Below, one piece after another: positions 1 through 5,120 of a DNA stretch of 5,120 nt (positions within the stretch are counted from its first letter, which is position 1; each line of letters starts with the position of its first letter). Origin of the DNA: an uncultured Prevotella sp. (GTDB lineage: Bacteria > Bacteroidota > Bacteroidia > Bacteroidales > Bacteroidaceae). The stretch spans positions 1 through 5,120 of the forward strand of contig CAJOHP010000162.1 of assembly GCA_905234355.1 (NCBI GenBank), given 5' to 3'. A model generated the notes under the pieces. The model saw only the letters and a program-made list of their open reading frames with translations, was not told where the DNA came from and did not search any database. The position numbers were made by a program, and so were the translations under genes.

Positions 1-2
1 CC

Positions 3-26
3 CCACCCCAAACACACCGACCATGA
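3..26 (+). CDS. Possible 3' end of an upstream gene
   Basis: A stop codon TGA at 24-26 overlaps the ATG of the acyltransferase (23-25) as ATGA. The frame in front of it is open to the left edge and would read PPQTHRP before the stop. The next two gene junctions in this operon use exactly this ATGA overlap, so an upstream co-transcribed gene ending here is plausible. Only seven codons are visible, so nothing can be said about the product. The same bases could equally be untranslated leader. Confidence 0.2.
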   Translation, partial: PPQTHRP

Positions 27-1075
27 CACTCTCCCGAACCGAATGCACAGCCCTCAGAGGCCTGGCCATTGCAGCCATAGCACTGCACAACTACTGCCAC
101 TTCATGCCTGGCATCGTGCAGGAGAACGAATACCTGTACCACGTCGCCCACAACGACCGCCTCTGGCAGCTGCTCGCACAGCCCGACGCACTGCTGCCCG
201 TACACATGCTGTCCTTCTTCGGACACTACGGCGTGCCGGTGTTCCTCTTCCTGAGTGGCTACGGACTGGTCAGGAAGTATGAGACCGACGGTGCCCCACA
301 CACGCCCGGCATGTCCTTCCTGCGCTACAACTACCTGAAGCTGCTGCGCATGCTCATCGTTGGTTTCACCTTATTTATTATTATAGACGTGCTCACCCCG
401 GGCCGCTTCCACTTCCAGTGGCAGAACGTGCTGGCCCAGCTCACCATGACCATCAACCTGCTGCCCACGCCCGACCGCATCATCTGGCCCGGCATCTACT
501 GGTTCTTCGGACTGATGATGGAGCTCTATGCGGTCTACCGCCTCGTCTTCTACCGGCGCCGCTCTTGGCTCGTCGTGGCCGTCGTGACGGGGTGCTGGCT
601 CCTGCAGGCACTGTGCGACCCTGCGGGCGACACACTCAACCGACTACGCTACAACTGCGTGGGCGGCATGCTGCCCTTCGGTGCAGGCATCCTCACGGCA
701 CGCCATGCCACCGACGCCCACTGGCTGCAGCGCATGCCGCGCCACGCATGGGGCCTCATCGGCATAGCCACAACAGCAGCAGCCTTTGCCGCCTGCTGCA
801 CCTTCCAGTCGTGGCTATGGGTGCCACTGATGGTCGTGGCGGCTGCCATAGCCCTCGTCAAGGCCCTGCCGCAGGCGTGGCTCACACTGCCCGTGTGGCT
901 CGGCACGCTCTCGGCTGCCATGTTTGTGGCCCACCCCATAGCACGCAAGCTGCTCATCGCCATAGGATGGAAAGACGGCATCTACGACGGACTCATGCTC
1001 TACGTCGTGCTCACCGTCAGCCTGTCATGGGCCGTGAAGCAAGTCATCGACCAGATACCTGCACCAAAGCTATGA
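23..1075 (+). CDS. Acyltransferase-3 family membrane protein
   Basis: This is a 350-residue polytopic inner-membrane protein of the acyltransferase 3 (Acyl_transf_3, OafA/NodX-like) family. Members move acyl groups such as acetyl or succinyl onto sugars of surface polysaccharides or other envelope molecules. Family landmarks are visible. The N-terminal RG at 12-13 is followed by a hydrophobic helix ending in His22, the usual position of the essential histidine. GVPVFLFLSGYG at 70-81 matches the GV-x-x-F-x-x-SG motif, and WFFGLMMELY at 160-169 matches the conserved W-x-x-x-x-x-x-Y helix. The late FVAHP at 301-305 matches the final helix His. About ten hydrophobic segments span the protein and no extra soluble domain is present, so it is a stand-alone, usual-length member. 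The ATG at 23 puts the RG motif where the family has it; the frame is open upstream, so a longer start is not excluded. It overlaps the phosphatase gene by four bases (ATGA), which implies translational coupling. The acceptor is unknown. Confidence 0.9.
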   Translation: MTLSRTECTALRGLAIAAIALHNYCHFMPGIVQENEYLYHVAHNDRLWQLLAQPDALLPVHMLSFFGHYGVPVFLFLSGYGLVRKYETDGAPHTPGMSFLRYNYLKLLRMLIVGFTLFIIIDVLTPGRFHFQWQNVLAQLTMTINLLPTPDRIIWPGIYWFFGLMMELYAVYRLVFYRRRSWLVVAVVTGCWLLQALCDPAGDTLNRLRYNCVGGMLPFGAGILTARHATDAHWLQRMPRHAWGLIGIATTAAAFAACCTFQSWLWVPLMVVAAAIALVKALPQAWLTLPVWLGTLSAAMFVAHPIARKLLIAIGWKDGIYDGLMLYVVLTVSLSWAVKQVIDQIPAPKL

Positions 1076-1656
1076 AAGAAGTATATGCCTTCGACTTCGA
1101 CGGGACGCTCACTACCAGCGACTCCCTGGCCGGCATCCTGCTTTTCCGTGCCGGACGCCTACGCTTCGTGACAGGCATGCTCCTGCTCGCGCCGTGGATA
1201 GCCCTGGCACTGCTGGGGCTCTACGACAACGGACGGGCCAAGGAGCGCCTCTTTGCCCACTTCTTCCGCGGCATGGCAATCGCCGACTTCGACAACCTCT
1301 GCCGCCGCTATGCTGCCGCCAGCAGCCACATCCTGCGCCCCGAAGGCCTCGAGGCCATCAGCAAGGCACAGGCCGACGGCGCCGAGGTGCTCGTGGTGAC
1401 GGCATCGGTGGAGAACTGGGTGCAGCCCTTCCTGCCCGGTGTGCGCGTGGTGGGCACACAGGTGGCCACCGACCATGGCGTGCTCACGGGCCGCTTCGCC
1501 ACAAAAAACTGCCACGGCGAGGAGAAGGTGCGACGGCTGCTGGCCCTCTGTCCCGACCGCGACAGCTACCGACTCACCGCCTTCGGCGACAGCAGTGGCG
1601 ACGCCGCACTGCTCGCCCTGGCCGACGAGGTCCACTACAAACCCTTCCGACGATGA
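1072..1656 (+). CDS. HAD-IB family phosphatase, PgpC/SerB-like
   Basis: This is a 194-residue HAD-superfamily phosphatase of subfamily IB. All four catalytic motifs are present. Motif I is DFDGT at 8-12, with nucleophile Asp8 and acid/base Asp10. Motif II is VTAS at 109-112. Motif III is Lys152 in the EEK context. Motif IV is GDSSGD at 172-177, with the magnesium-binding aspartates. Between motifs I and II, residues about 31-51 form a strongly hydrophobic stretch (MLLLAPWIALALLGLY), as in phosphatidylglycerophosphatase C, so a membrane-associated lipid phosphate substrate is more likely than phosphoserine. The start ATG at 1072 overlaps the acyltransferase stop. The same frame is open well upstream, but that part overlaps the acyltransferase and has no family signature, whereas MKEVYAFDFDGT is the expected N-terminus. 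The stop overlaps the next gene by ATGA. The enzyme class is secure; the substrate (PGP-like lipid, polyprenyl-linked sugar phosphate or other) is inference. Confidence 0.92.
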   Translation: MKEVYAFDFDGTLTTSDSLAGILLFRAGRLRFVTGMLLLAPWIALALLGLYDNGRAKERLFAHFFRGMAIADFDNLCRRYAAASSHILRPEGLEAISKAQADGAEVLVVTASVENWVQPFLPGVRVVGTQVATDHGVLTGRFATKNCHGEEKVRRLLALCPDRDSYRLTAFGDSSGDAALLALADEVHYKPFRR

Positions 1657-3059
1657 ACCCACTGAAGATACGACGCGACGAATGGCCCCTGGCGCTCAGC
1701 GTGGTGCTGTGGGTGAGCCTGCTGCAGGTGCTCATGCTGTGCAAGTACTATGGCGTGCTCTTCAGCGCCGGCATGGACGAGCCGATGCTCCATCAGGCCA
1801 TCGGCCGGTACTTCCACCTCTCGGGCTTCGATGCCATCACCTACCGGGTGCTCACCGACTGGGGGCCCTACTACGACGTGGTGCGCCACCCGCTGCTGCC
1901 CTGGCTGCTCTATCCGCTCTATCTGCTCAACCGCCTACTGTGGTGGCTCACGGGAGCCAACTGCGCCATGCCGCTCTCCTGCCTGCTGCTCACCGCCTGT
2001 GCACTCTACAGCGCTCTGCTCTTCTACCGCATAGAGCGCCACATCGTGGGCATCGCCCGTGCCGACGCCATGCTCCTGAGCTGGCTGCTGTGCTCCCTGG
2101 CCTACATCATGGCCACCTTCATAGCCCCCGACCACTTCGCCCTCTCGCTGCTCCTACTGCTCGTAGTCTGCGAAAGGGCCGGCACTGCCCGGACGGCCGG
2201 CACCGGCAGCACTGCCTGGGGCACGCTCCTGCTGCTCACCGCCGGCGTGACGCTCACCAACGGCGCCAAGGTGCTCGTGGCACAGCTCTGCGCCCGAGGC
2301 CGCGCCTTCTTCAAGCCCCGTCATCTGCTGACGGCCGCAGTGCTGCCCCTCGCGCTGGTGCTGGCTGCGGCATGGGTGCAGCACCGCGTCTTTGTGCTGC
2401 CCAAGGAGCAGGCACAGCAGCAATATGCCAAAGCCCACCGCGCCGAGATGCGGCAACAGGCCATCGAGAACAGGAAGAAATACAGCCATGCGCCATGGGT
2501 GATACACAAGGGACGTCCCATAGGCTATGGCGAGCCTGCGGAAGGCCACGAACTGGCTCAGGGCGTGCTGCGATGGACCGACACCACCACGCCGCGATGG
2601 GACACGGTAGTGGAGAACCTCCTGGGCGAGAGCATGCAGTTTCACGAGCAACACATGCTCGAGGATGTGCTCGTCTTCTACCGGCCTGTACTGCTCGCCT
2701 ACGACGGCTGGTGGCACTATGCCGTAGAAGCGCTGCTCATGGCACTCTGCCTGGCAGGCTGCTGGATGGCGCGCCGCACCCTGCTGCTGTGGATGCTGCT
2801 GGCATGGGCGGCCACAGACCTCACGATGCACATCGGACTGGGCTTTGCCATCAACGAGGTCTACATCATGTCGGCTCACTGGATATTTGTCATCCCTCTC
2901 GTCATGGGCTATCTCTTCCTGCCCGACGGCAACGGCAGGCTGCGCCGGGTCATACGGGGGGCAGTGGCGATGCTCACCCTATACCTTATTATATATAATG
3001 GCGTGCAACTCGCGGGCTGGCTCCTGCAGCCGCCCGTACTGCCGCCCTTCACTTTCTGA
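1653..3059 (+). CDS. Polytopic membrane protein, GT-C-like (first of tandem pair)
   Basis: This 468-residue integral membrane protein resembles the uncharacterised Bacteroidetes DUF6080-type family; that name is from memory, not from a search. It starts with a short basic cytoplasmic end (IRRDEWP, 6-12) and a first helix at about 13-33. A loop rich in Asp and Tyr (34-78) ends in DW-x-x-YY and RHPLL (78-82). That arrangement recalls GT-C glycosyltransferases, where acidic residues of the first external loop and an HP motif contact the lipid-linked sugar donor. Further helices follow, with PDHF at 159-162 and GVTLTNGAKV at 198-207. A hydrophilic stretch (about 250-303) leads to GVLRWTD (304-310) and GES-x-x-FH-x-QH (325-334), then about four C-terminal helices with HWIFVIP at 409-415. 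The start ATG at 1653 overlaps the phosphatase stop by four bases and gives the N-terminal motif shared with the next gene. A glycosyltransferase function is inferred from layout only. Confidence 0.85.
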   Translation: MNPLKIRRDEWPLALSVVLWVSLLQVLMLCKYYGVLFSAGMDEPMLHQAIGRYFHLSGFDAITYRVLTDWGPYYDVVRHPLLPWLLYPLYLLNRLLWWLTGANCAMPLSCLLLTACALYSALLFYRIERHIVGIARADAMLLSWLLCSLAYIMATFIAPDHFALSLLLLLVVCERAGTARTAGTGSTAWGTLLLLTAGVTLTNGAKVLVAQLCARGRAFFKPRHLLTAAVLPLALVLAAAWVQHRVFVLPKEQAQQQYAKAHRAEMRQQAIENRKKYSHAPWVIHKGRPIGYGEPAEGHELAQGVLRWTDTTTPRWDTVVENLLGESMQFHEQHMLEDVLVFYRPVLLAYDGWWHYAVEALLMALCLAGCWMARRTLLLWMLLAWAATDLTMHIGLGFAINEVYIMSAHWIFVIPLVMGYLFLPDGNGRLRRVIRGAVAMLTLYLIIYNGVQLAGWLLQPPVLPPFTF

Positions 3060-3061
3060 CT

Positions 3062-4480
3062 ATGCAGAGACAAAGGCTACACCCGCTTTGCATCCGTCGC
3101 GACGAGCGCTGGCCCGCACTCGTCACGGCACTGCTGAGCCTGGTGCTCAACGCGCTCTTCGTGGTGCGTCTGAACCCACTCTTCCGCCAGCCCGGCATCG
3201 GGCCATACAAGCAGGCTATGGAACGCGAGTTCCATCTGGGCGGCTACGACCCCTACACCTACTGGACCGTGAGCGACTGGGACTACTACTACAACAGTCT
3301 GCGCCACCCGCTGCTGGCCTGGCTGATGTGGCCGCTGAGCCAGCTGAACAAGGGGCTCGAGGCCCTCGCTGGCGTGAACTGCACACAGTTCATCATGGCC
3401 GCAGTGCTCACGCTGGCCACCGTCTACAGCATGCTCTTCCTGCAGCGCATCCTGCGCGAGGTGGTGGGCGTCAGGCGCACCGATGCCCTGCTGCTCACGG
3501 CCTTCTTCTTCAGCATGGCCTACATCATGCTGTCGCCGATAGTGCCCGACCACTTCACCCTGTCCATGACGCTGCTGCTCTTCACCCTCTACGCCGCGGG
3601 ACGGGCAATGACTGGCGGCCACGCCCCCACGCCCTGGCAGTGGGCCCTGCTGATGCTCGCTACGGCAGGCGTCACGCTGAGCAACGGCGCCAAGGTGGGA
3701 CTGGCCTTGCTCTTCTCTCTGCCACGCGCCGGCCTGAAGGTGCTGCGCCCCTACGTGCTGCCCATGGCGCTGGTCACGGCGGTGCTGACGGCTGCGGCAC
3801 TGTGGCAGCAGCAGACCATAGCCCTGCCCCGGCAGCAGTCGCAAGAAGCCATGCGACAGCAGAAAGCCCTGCAGGAAGAGCAGCGCATAGCGGCACTGCC
3901 CGAAGCGGAGAGAGAAAAAGCGCTGAGAAGACAGGCCCGGCGACAGCGCGTGCTGCAGCAGCAGGCGGCAAAGAGCGGCACACCGGTGGCCAGCGAGGGC
4001 GTGCTCCGATGGACCGACATCAGCACGTCGCGCTGGCAAAGCCTCTACGAGAACATGTTTGGCGAGAGCATTCTCTTCCATCAGCAACACTTCCTGGAAG
4101 ACACGCTGGTGGGCCGGCCCGTCTTCGTGGCCTACCGCCACTGGTGGGCCTACGCCGTCGAGGCCGTCGTGGTGCTGCTCTTCGCAGCAGGCATCTGGGC
4201 CGGCCGTCGTCGCCGCTTCCTGTGGCTCTGCATGGCCGTCTTCGGCATCGACGCGGTGGTCCATCTGCTGCTGGGCTTCGGTCTCAACGAGATACACATC
4301 ATGGCGCCCCACTGGCTCTTCGTGGTGCCCATCGCCGTGGCTTACGCCTTCCGCCACTGCCACAACAGCTGGCTTGTGGCGCTACGCTGCATCGTCGCTG
4401 CGCTCACCGCGCTACTGCTGGTGTGCAACGGCATACAGCTCGTAAGCCTCCTGCTCACGCCCATCAAAGTGATGCTGTGA
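3062..4480 (+). CDS. Polytopic membrane protein, GT-C-like (second of tandem pair)
   Basis: This 472-residue integral membrane protein is a paralogue of the preceding gene. In an ungapped alignment of residues 55-175 with 52-172 of the neighbour, 58 of 121 positions are identical by hand count. Shared landmarks are IRRDE at 11-15, DWDYYY at 72-77 followed by RHPLL at 81-85, PDHF at 162-165, GVTLSNGAKV at 203-212, GVLRWTD at 313-319, GES-x-x-FH-x-QH at 334-343 and HWLFVVP at 417-423. The main difference is the loop at about 257-304, here an almost pure Gln/Glu/Arg/Ala helix that could form a coiled coil. The neighbour's loop is more mixed and includes aromatic residues and prolines. The ATG at 3062 lies two bases after the upstream stop and preserves the shared IRRDE N-terminus, so it is preferred over the later Met53. 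It is probably the last gene of the operon. Its role, likely sugar transfer from a lipid donor, is inference, and the two paralogues may differ in substrate or act as a heterodimer. Confidence 0.87.
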   Translation: MQRQRLHPLCIRRDERWPALVTALLSLVLNALFVVRLNPLFRQPGIGPYKQAMEREFHLGGYDPYTYWTVSDWDYYYNSLRHPLLAWLMWPLSQLNKGLEALAGVNCTQFIMAAVLTLATVYSMLFLQRILREVVGVRRTDALLLTAFFFSMAYIMLSPIVPDHFTLSMTLLLFTLYAAGRAMTGGHAPTPWQWALLMLATAGVTLSNGAKVGLALLFSLPRAGLKVLRPYVLPMALVTAVLTAAALWQQQTIALPRQQSQEAMRQQKALQEEQRIAALPEAEREKALRRQARRQRVLQQQAAKSGTPVASEGVLRWTDISTSRWQSLYENMFGESILFHQQHFLEDTLVGRPVFVAYRHWWAYAVEAVVVLLFAAGIWAGRRRRFLWLCMAVFGIDAVVHLLLGFGLNEIHIMAPHWLFVVPIAVAYAFRHCHNSWLVALRCIVAALTALLLVCNGIQLVSLLLTPIKVML

Positions 4481-4508
4481 GGTGTGTGACCGACCTCCCG
4501 CCGCTCTG

Positions 4509-4662
4509 CAACGGAGCATGCATCAAGGGGCAACGGAGCATGCATCAAGGGGCAACGGAGCATGCATCAAGGGGCAACGGAGCATGTATCAAGGGGCAAC
4601 GGAGCATGCATCAAGGGGCAACGGAGCATGTATGACAGTGTAACGGAGCATGTATCAAGGGG
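4509..4662. repeat. Tandem array, seven copies of a 22-bp unit
   Basis: Seven head-to-tail 22-bp units fill 154 bases exactly, starting at 4509, 4531, 4553, 4575, 4597, 4619 and 4641. The unit begins CAACGGAGCATG, continues CATC and ends AAGGGG. Units 1, 2, 3 and 5 are identical. Unit 4 has one C-to-T change at position 13. Unit 6 has the same change plus a divergent end (TATGACAGTG). Unit 7 has the change and starts with T instead of C. A further CAA follows at 4663-4665. Each canonical unit contains the overlapping palindromes GCATGC and ATGCAT. The array begins 28 bases after the membrane-protein stop. Near-identity of the units points to recent slippage or unequal crossing-over. There are no spacers, so it is not a CRISPR array. 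Confidence 0.97.
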
Positions 4663-4707
4663 CAATGTGACTTTTCCCGGACAACCAGACAGACGTTTTT
4701 GAGGGTT

Positions 4708-4733
4708 CGGACAGGCATAAACCCCGTCCCTAC
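4708..4733 (+). repeat. REP-like hairpin, left arm of inverted pair
   Basis: This 26-bp sequence matches the reverse complement of 4850-4875 at 24 of 26 positions. It also folds on itself: GGACAGG (4709-4715) pairs with CCCGTCC (4723-4729) with one A-C mismatch, leaving a seven-base loop. Short imperfect palindromes of this kind in inverted pairs between genes are typical of REP/BIME elements. Confidence 0.85.
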
Positions 4734-4757
4734 GAGCCAAACGACACATCCCCCCAT

Positions 4758-4771
4758 GGTGGCGTGCCACC
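4758..4771. repeat. Short perfect palindrome
   Basis: GGTGGCGTGCCACC has perfect six-base arms around GT. As a hairpin it would give about five pairs with a four-base loop. There is no T-run after it, so it is not a standard terminator. It sits in the middle of the 168-bp stretch between the inverted REP-like arms. Its function, if any, is unknown. Confidence 0.5.
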
Positions 4772-4775
4772 CACT

Positions 4776-4849
4776 GTTCGTAAGGACACTCTTTTCAAAC
4801 AGCAAATTTAAAGTTCGTAAGGACACTCTTTTCAAATCGCAAAGTCAAA
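4776..4849. repeat. Two abutting 37-bp direct repeats
   Basis: Units 4776-4812 and 4813-4849 are direct repeats that agree at 33 of 37 positions. The first 24 bases, starting GTTCGTAAGGACACTC, are identical, and all four differences lie in the AT-rich last 13 bases. The second unit ends exactly where the right REP-like arm begins (4850), which suggests that the repeats belong to the same composite element. The stretch is clearly more AT-rich than the surrounding genes. Confidence 0.93.
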
Positions 4850-4875
4850 GTAGGGACGGGCTTTATGCCAGTCCG
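4850..4875 (-). repeat. REP-like hairpin, right arm of inverted pair
   Basis: This is the inverted partner of 4708-4733, with 24 of 26 matches. It folds by itself: GGACGGG (4854-4860) pairs with CCAGTCC (4868-4874) with one G-A mismatch around the seven-base loop CTTTATG. It lies 20 bases downstream of the histidine kinase stop, so it would be transcribed in the 3' untranslated region of that gene and could stabilise or end its message (inference). Confidence 0.85.
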
Positions 4876-4895
4876 GAATAAGGCGACGAGGCATT

Positions 4896-5120
4896 TTAGG
4901 AAATCGGCAGCGTCATGACGAAGCGTGCGCCGGCGGTGTAGCTCGTGTCGAGCACGATGTCGCCCCCGAGACGGCGGGCCAGCGAGCGAGCCACGGTGAG
5001 TCCGATACCTGTGCCGTCATAGTAGTCGTTGAGCTGCACAAACTCGTCGAAGATGTGGTCGGCCTCTTCGGGTGGCACGCCGATGCCGGTGTCTTCCACA
5101 GCGAAGACGGCCATGCCGTC
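4896..5120 (-). CDS. Sensor histidine kinase, C-terminal fragment
   Basis: This is the last 74 codons of a gene that starts beyond the right edge. The translation carries the end of a HATPase_c ATP-binding domain: the G1 box DTGIG, followed by PEEADHIFDEFVQL (F-box region), the G2 box GTGIGLTVARSLARRLGG, and a final strand ending in FVMTLPIS. This domain binds ATP and phosphorylates a histidine in the dimerisation domain, which then passes phosphate to a response regulator. The protein ends with the kinase domain, so there is no C-terminal receiver or AraC domain and it is not a one-protein hybrid system of that layout. The N-terminal sensor, the N box and any partner regulator lie outside the window. 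The gene converges on the membrane-protein operon, and there is no sign that the two are functionally linked. Confidence 0.92.
   Translation of the reverse strand, partial: DGMAVFAVEDTGIGVPPEEADHIFDEFVQLNDYYDGTGIGLTVARSLARRLGGDIVLDTSYTAGARFVMTLPIS

Larger units (their letters stand above)
4481..4895. other. Convergent intergenic region rich in repeats
   Basis: These 415 bases lie between two converging genes, the membrane-protein operon from the left and the histidine kinase from the right. No credible gene was found. Most of the space is occupied by a 22-bp tandem array, REP-like hairpins in inverted orientation and a 37-bp tandem duplication, listed separately. No GC-rich hairpin followed by a T-run was seen for either gene, so if transcription stops here it may be by the REP-like hairpins or by a factor-dependent route (inference). 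Confidence 0.85.

Noticed and set aside
418..1071. N-terminal extension of the phosphatase frame upstream of 1072
   Set aside because: The extension overlaps the acyltransferase gene and has no HAD sequence. The family N-terminus with DFDGT begins just after the ATG at 1072.
1194..1652. N-terminal extension of the first membrane-protein frame upstream of 1653
   Set aside because: It would be a highly basic Arg/Pro/His-rich stretch overlapping the phosphatase. The ATG at 1653 gives the IRRDE N-terminus shared with the paralogue.
2154..2879. Minus-strand open frame (241 codons) across the first membrane-protein gene
   Set aside because: It is antisense to a well-supported gene, has no domain, and has the same low-complexity His/Gln-rich composition as other antisense frames in GC-rich DNA.
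3077..4363. Long minus-strand open frame (428 codons) across the second membrane-protein gene
   Set aside because: It lies wholly antisense to a gene with clear membrane helices and a paralogue. Its translation is rich in His, Gln, Glu and Gly with no recognisable domain, as expected of the complement of GC-rich codons.
2845..4635. Plus-strand open frame running through the second membrane-protein gene and into the 22-bp array
   Set aside because: The protein would be Arg/Ala/His-rich with no domain, and it overlaps the real gene in another frame. It runs through the array only because the 22-bp unit lacks stops in that reading.
4509..4662. CRISPR array
   Set aside because: The 22-bp units abut directly with no unique spacers, and no cas gene is present in the window.
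4509..4662. Repeat-encoded peptide
   Set aside because: A 22-bp unit shifts frame at each copy, so it gives a cycling peptide with a 22-residue period. There is no independent sign of translation, such as codon bias or a family match.
4690..4706. Rho-independent terminator at the GTTTTTGAG stretch
   Set aside because: The five-T run is not preceded by a convincing GC-rich hairpin on the plus strand, and no A-run suited to the minus strand gene lies next to a stem.

Overview
The window looks like chromosomal DNA from a GC-rich member of the Bacteroidales, most likely Prevotella-like. This rests on the histidine-kinase C-terminus at the right edge (FVQLNDYYDGTGIGLTV type), on start codons without Shine-Dalgarno sequences, and on the resemblance of the two large membrane proteins to an uncharacterised Bacteroidetes family. 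The taxon is inferred, not proven.

Bases 1-4480 hold four tightly packed genes on the plus strand, almost certainly one operon: a membrane acyltransferase of the acyltransferase-3 family (23-1075), a HAD-IB phosphatase resembling PgpC/SerB (1072-1656), and two tandem paralogous polytopic membrane proteins (1653-3059 and 3062-4480). The first three overlap by ATGA and the last follows after two bases. An ATGA at 23-26 hints that another gene ends just inside the left edge. The two membrane proteins have a GT-C glycosyltransferase-like layout: a first hydrophobic helix, then a loop rich in Asp and Tyr ending in RHPLL, then many helices. They are clear duplicates, with 58 of 121 residues identical in an ungapped block counted by hand. 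The set suggests a lipid-linked sugar or envelope-glycan modification module. The phosphatase would release a phosphate from a lipid or lipid-linked sugar precursor, the GT-C-like pair would transfer sugar outside the membrane, and the acyltransferase would acylate the product. The substrate cannot be read from the sequence.

Bases 4481-4895 are a convergent, non-coding region made largely of repeats. It holds seven head-to-tail copies of a 22-bp unit (4509-4662), then a 168-bp stretch bounded by 26-bp inverted repeats (4708-4733 and 4850-4875), each of which can fold into its own REP-like hairpin. Within that stretch are two abutting 37-bp direct repeats (4776-4849). No classical terminator with a T-tract was seen.

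Bases 4896-5120 are the 3' end, on the minus strand, of a sensor histidine kinase whose start lies beyond the window.
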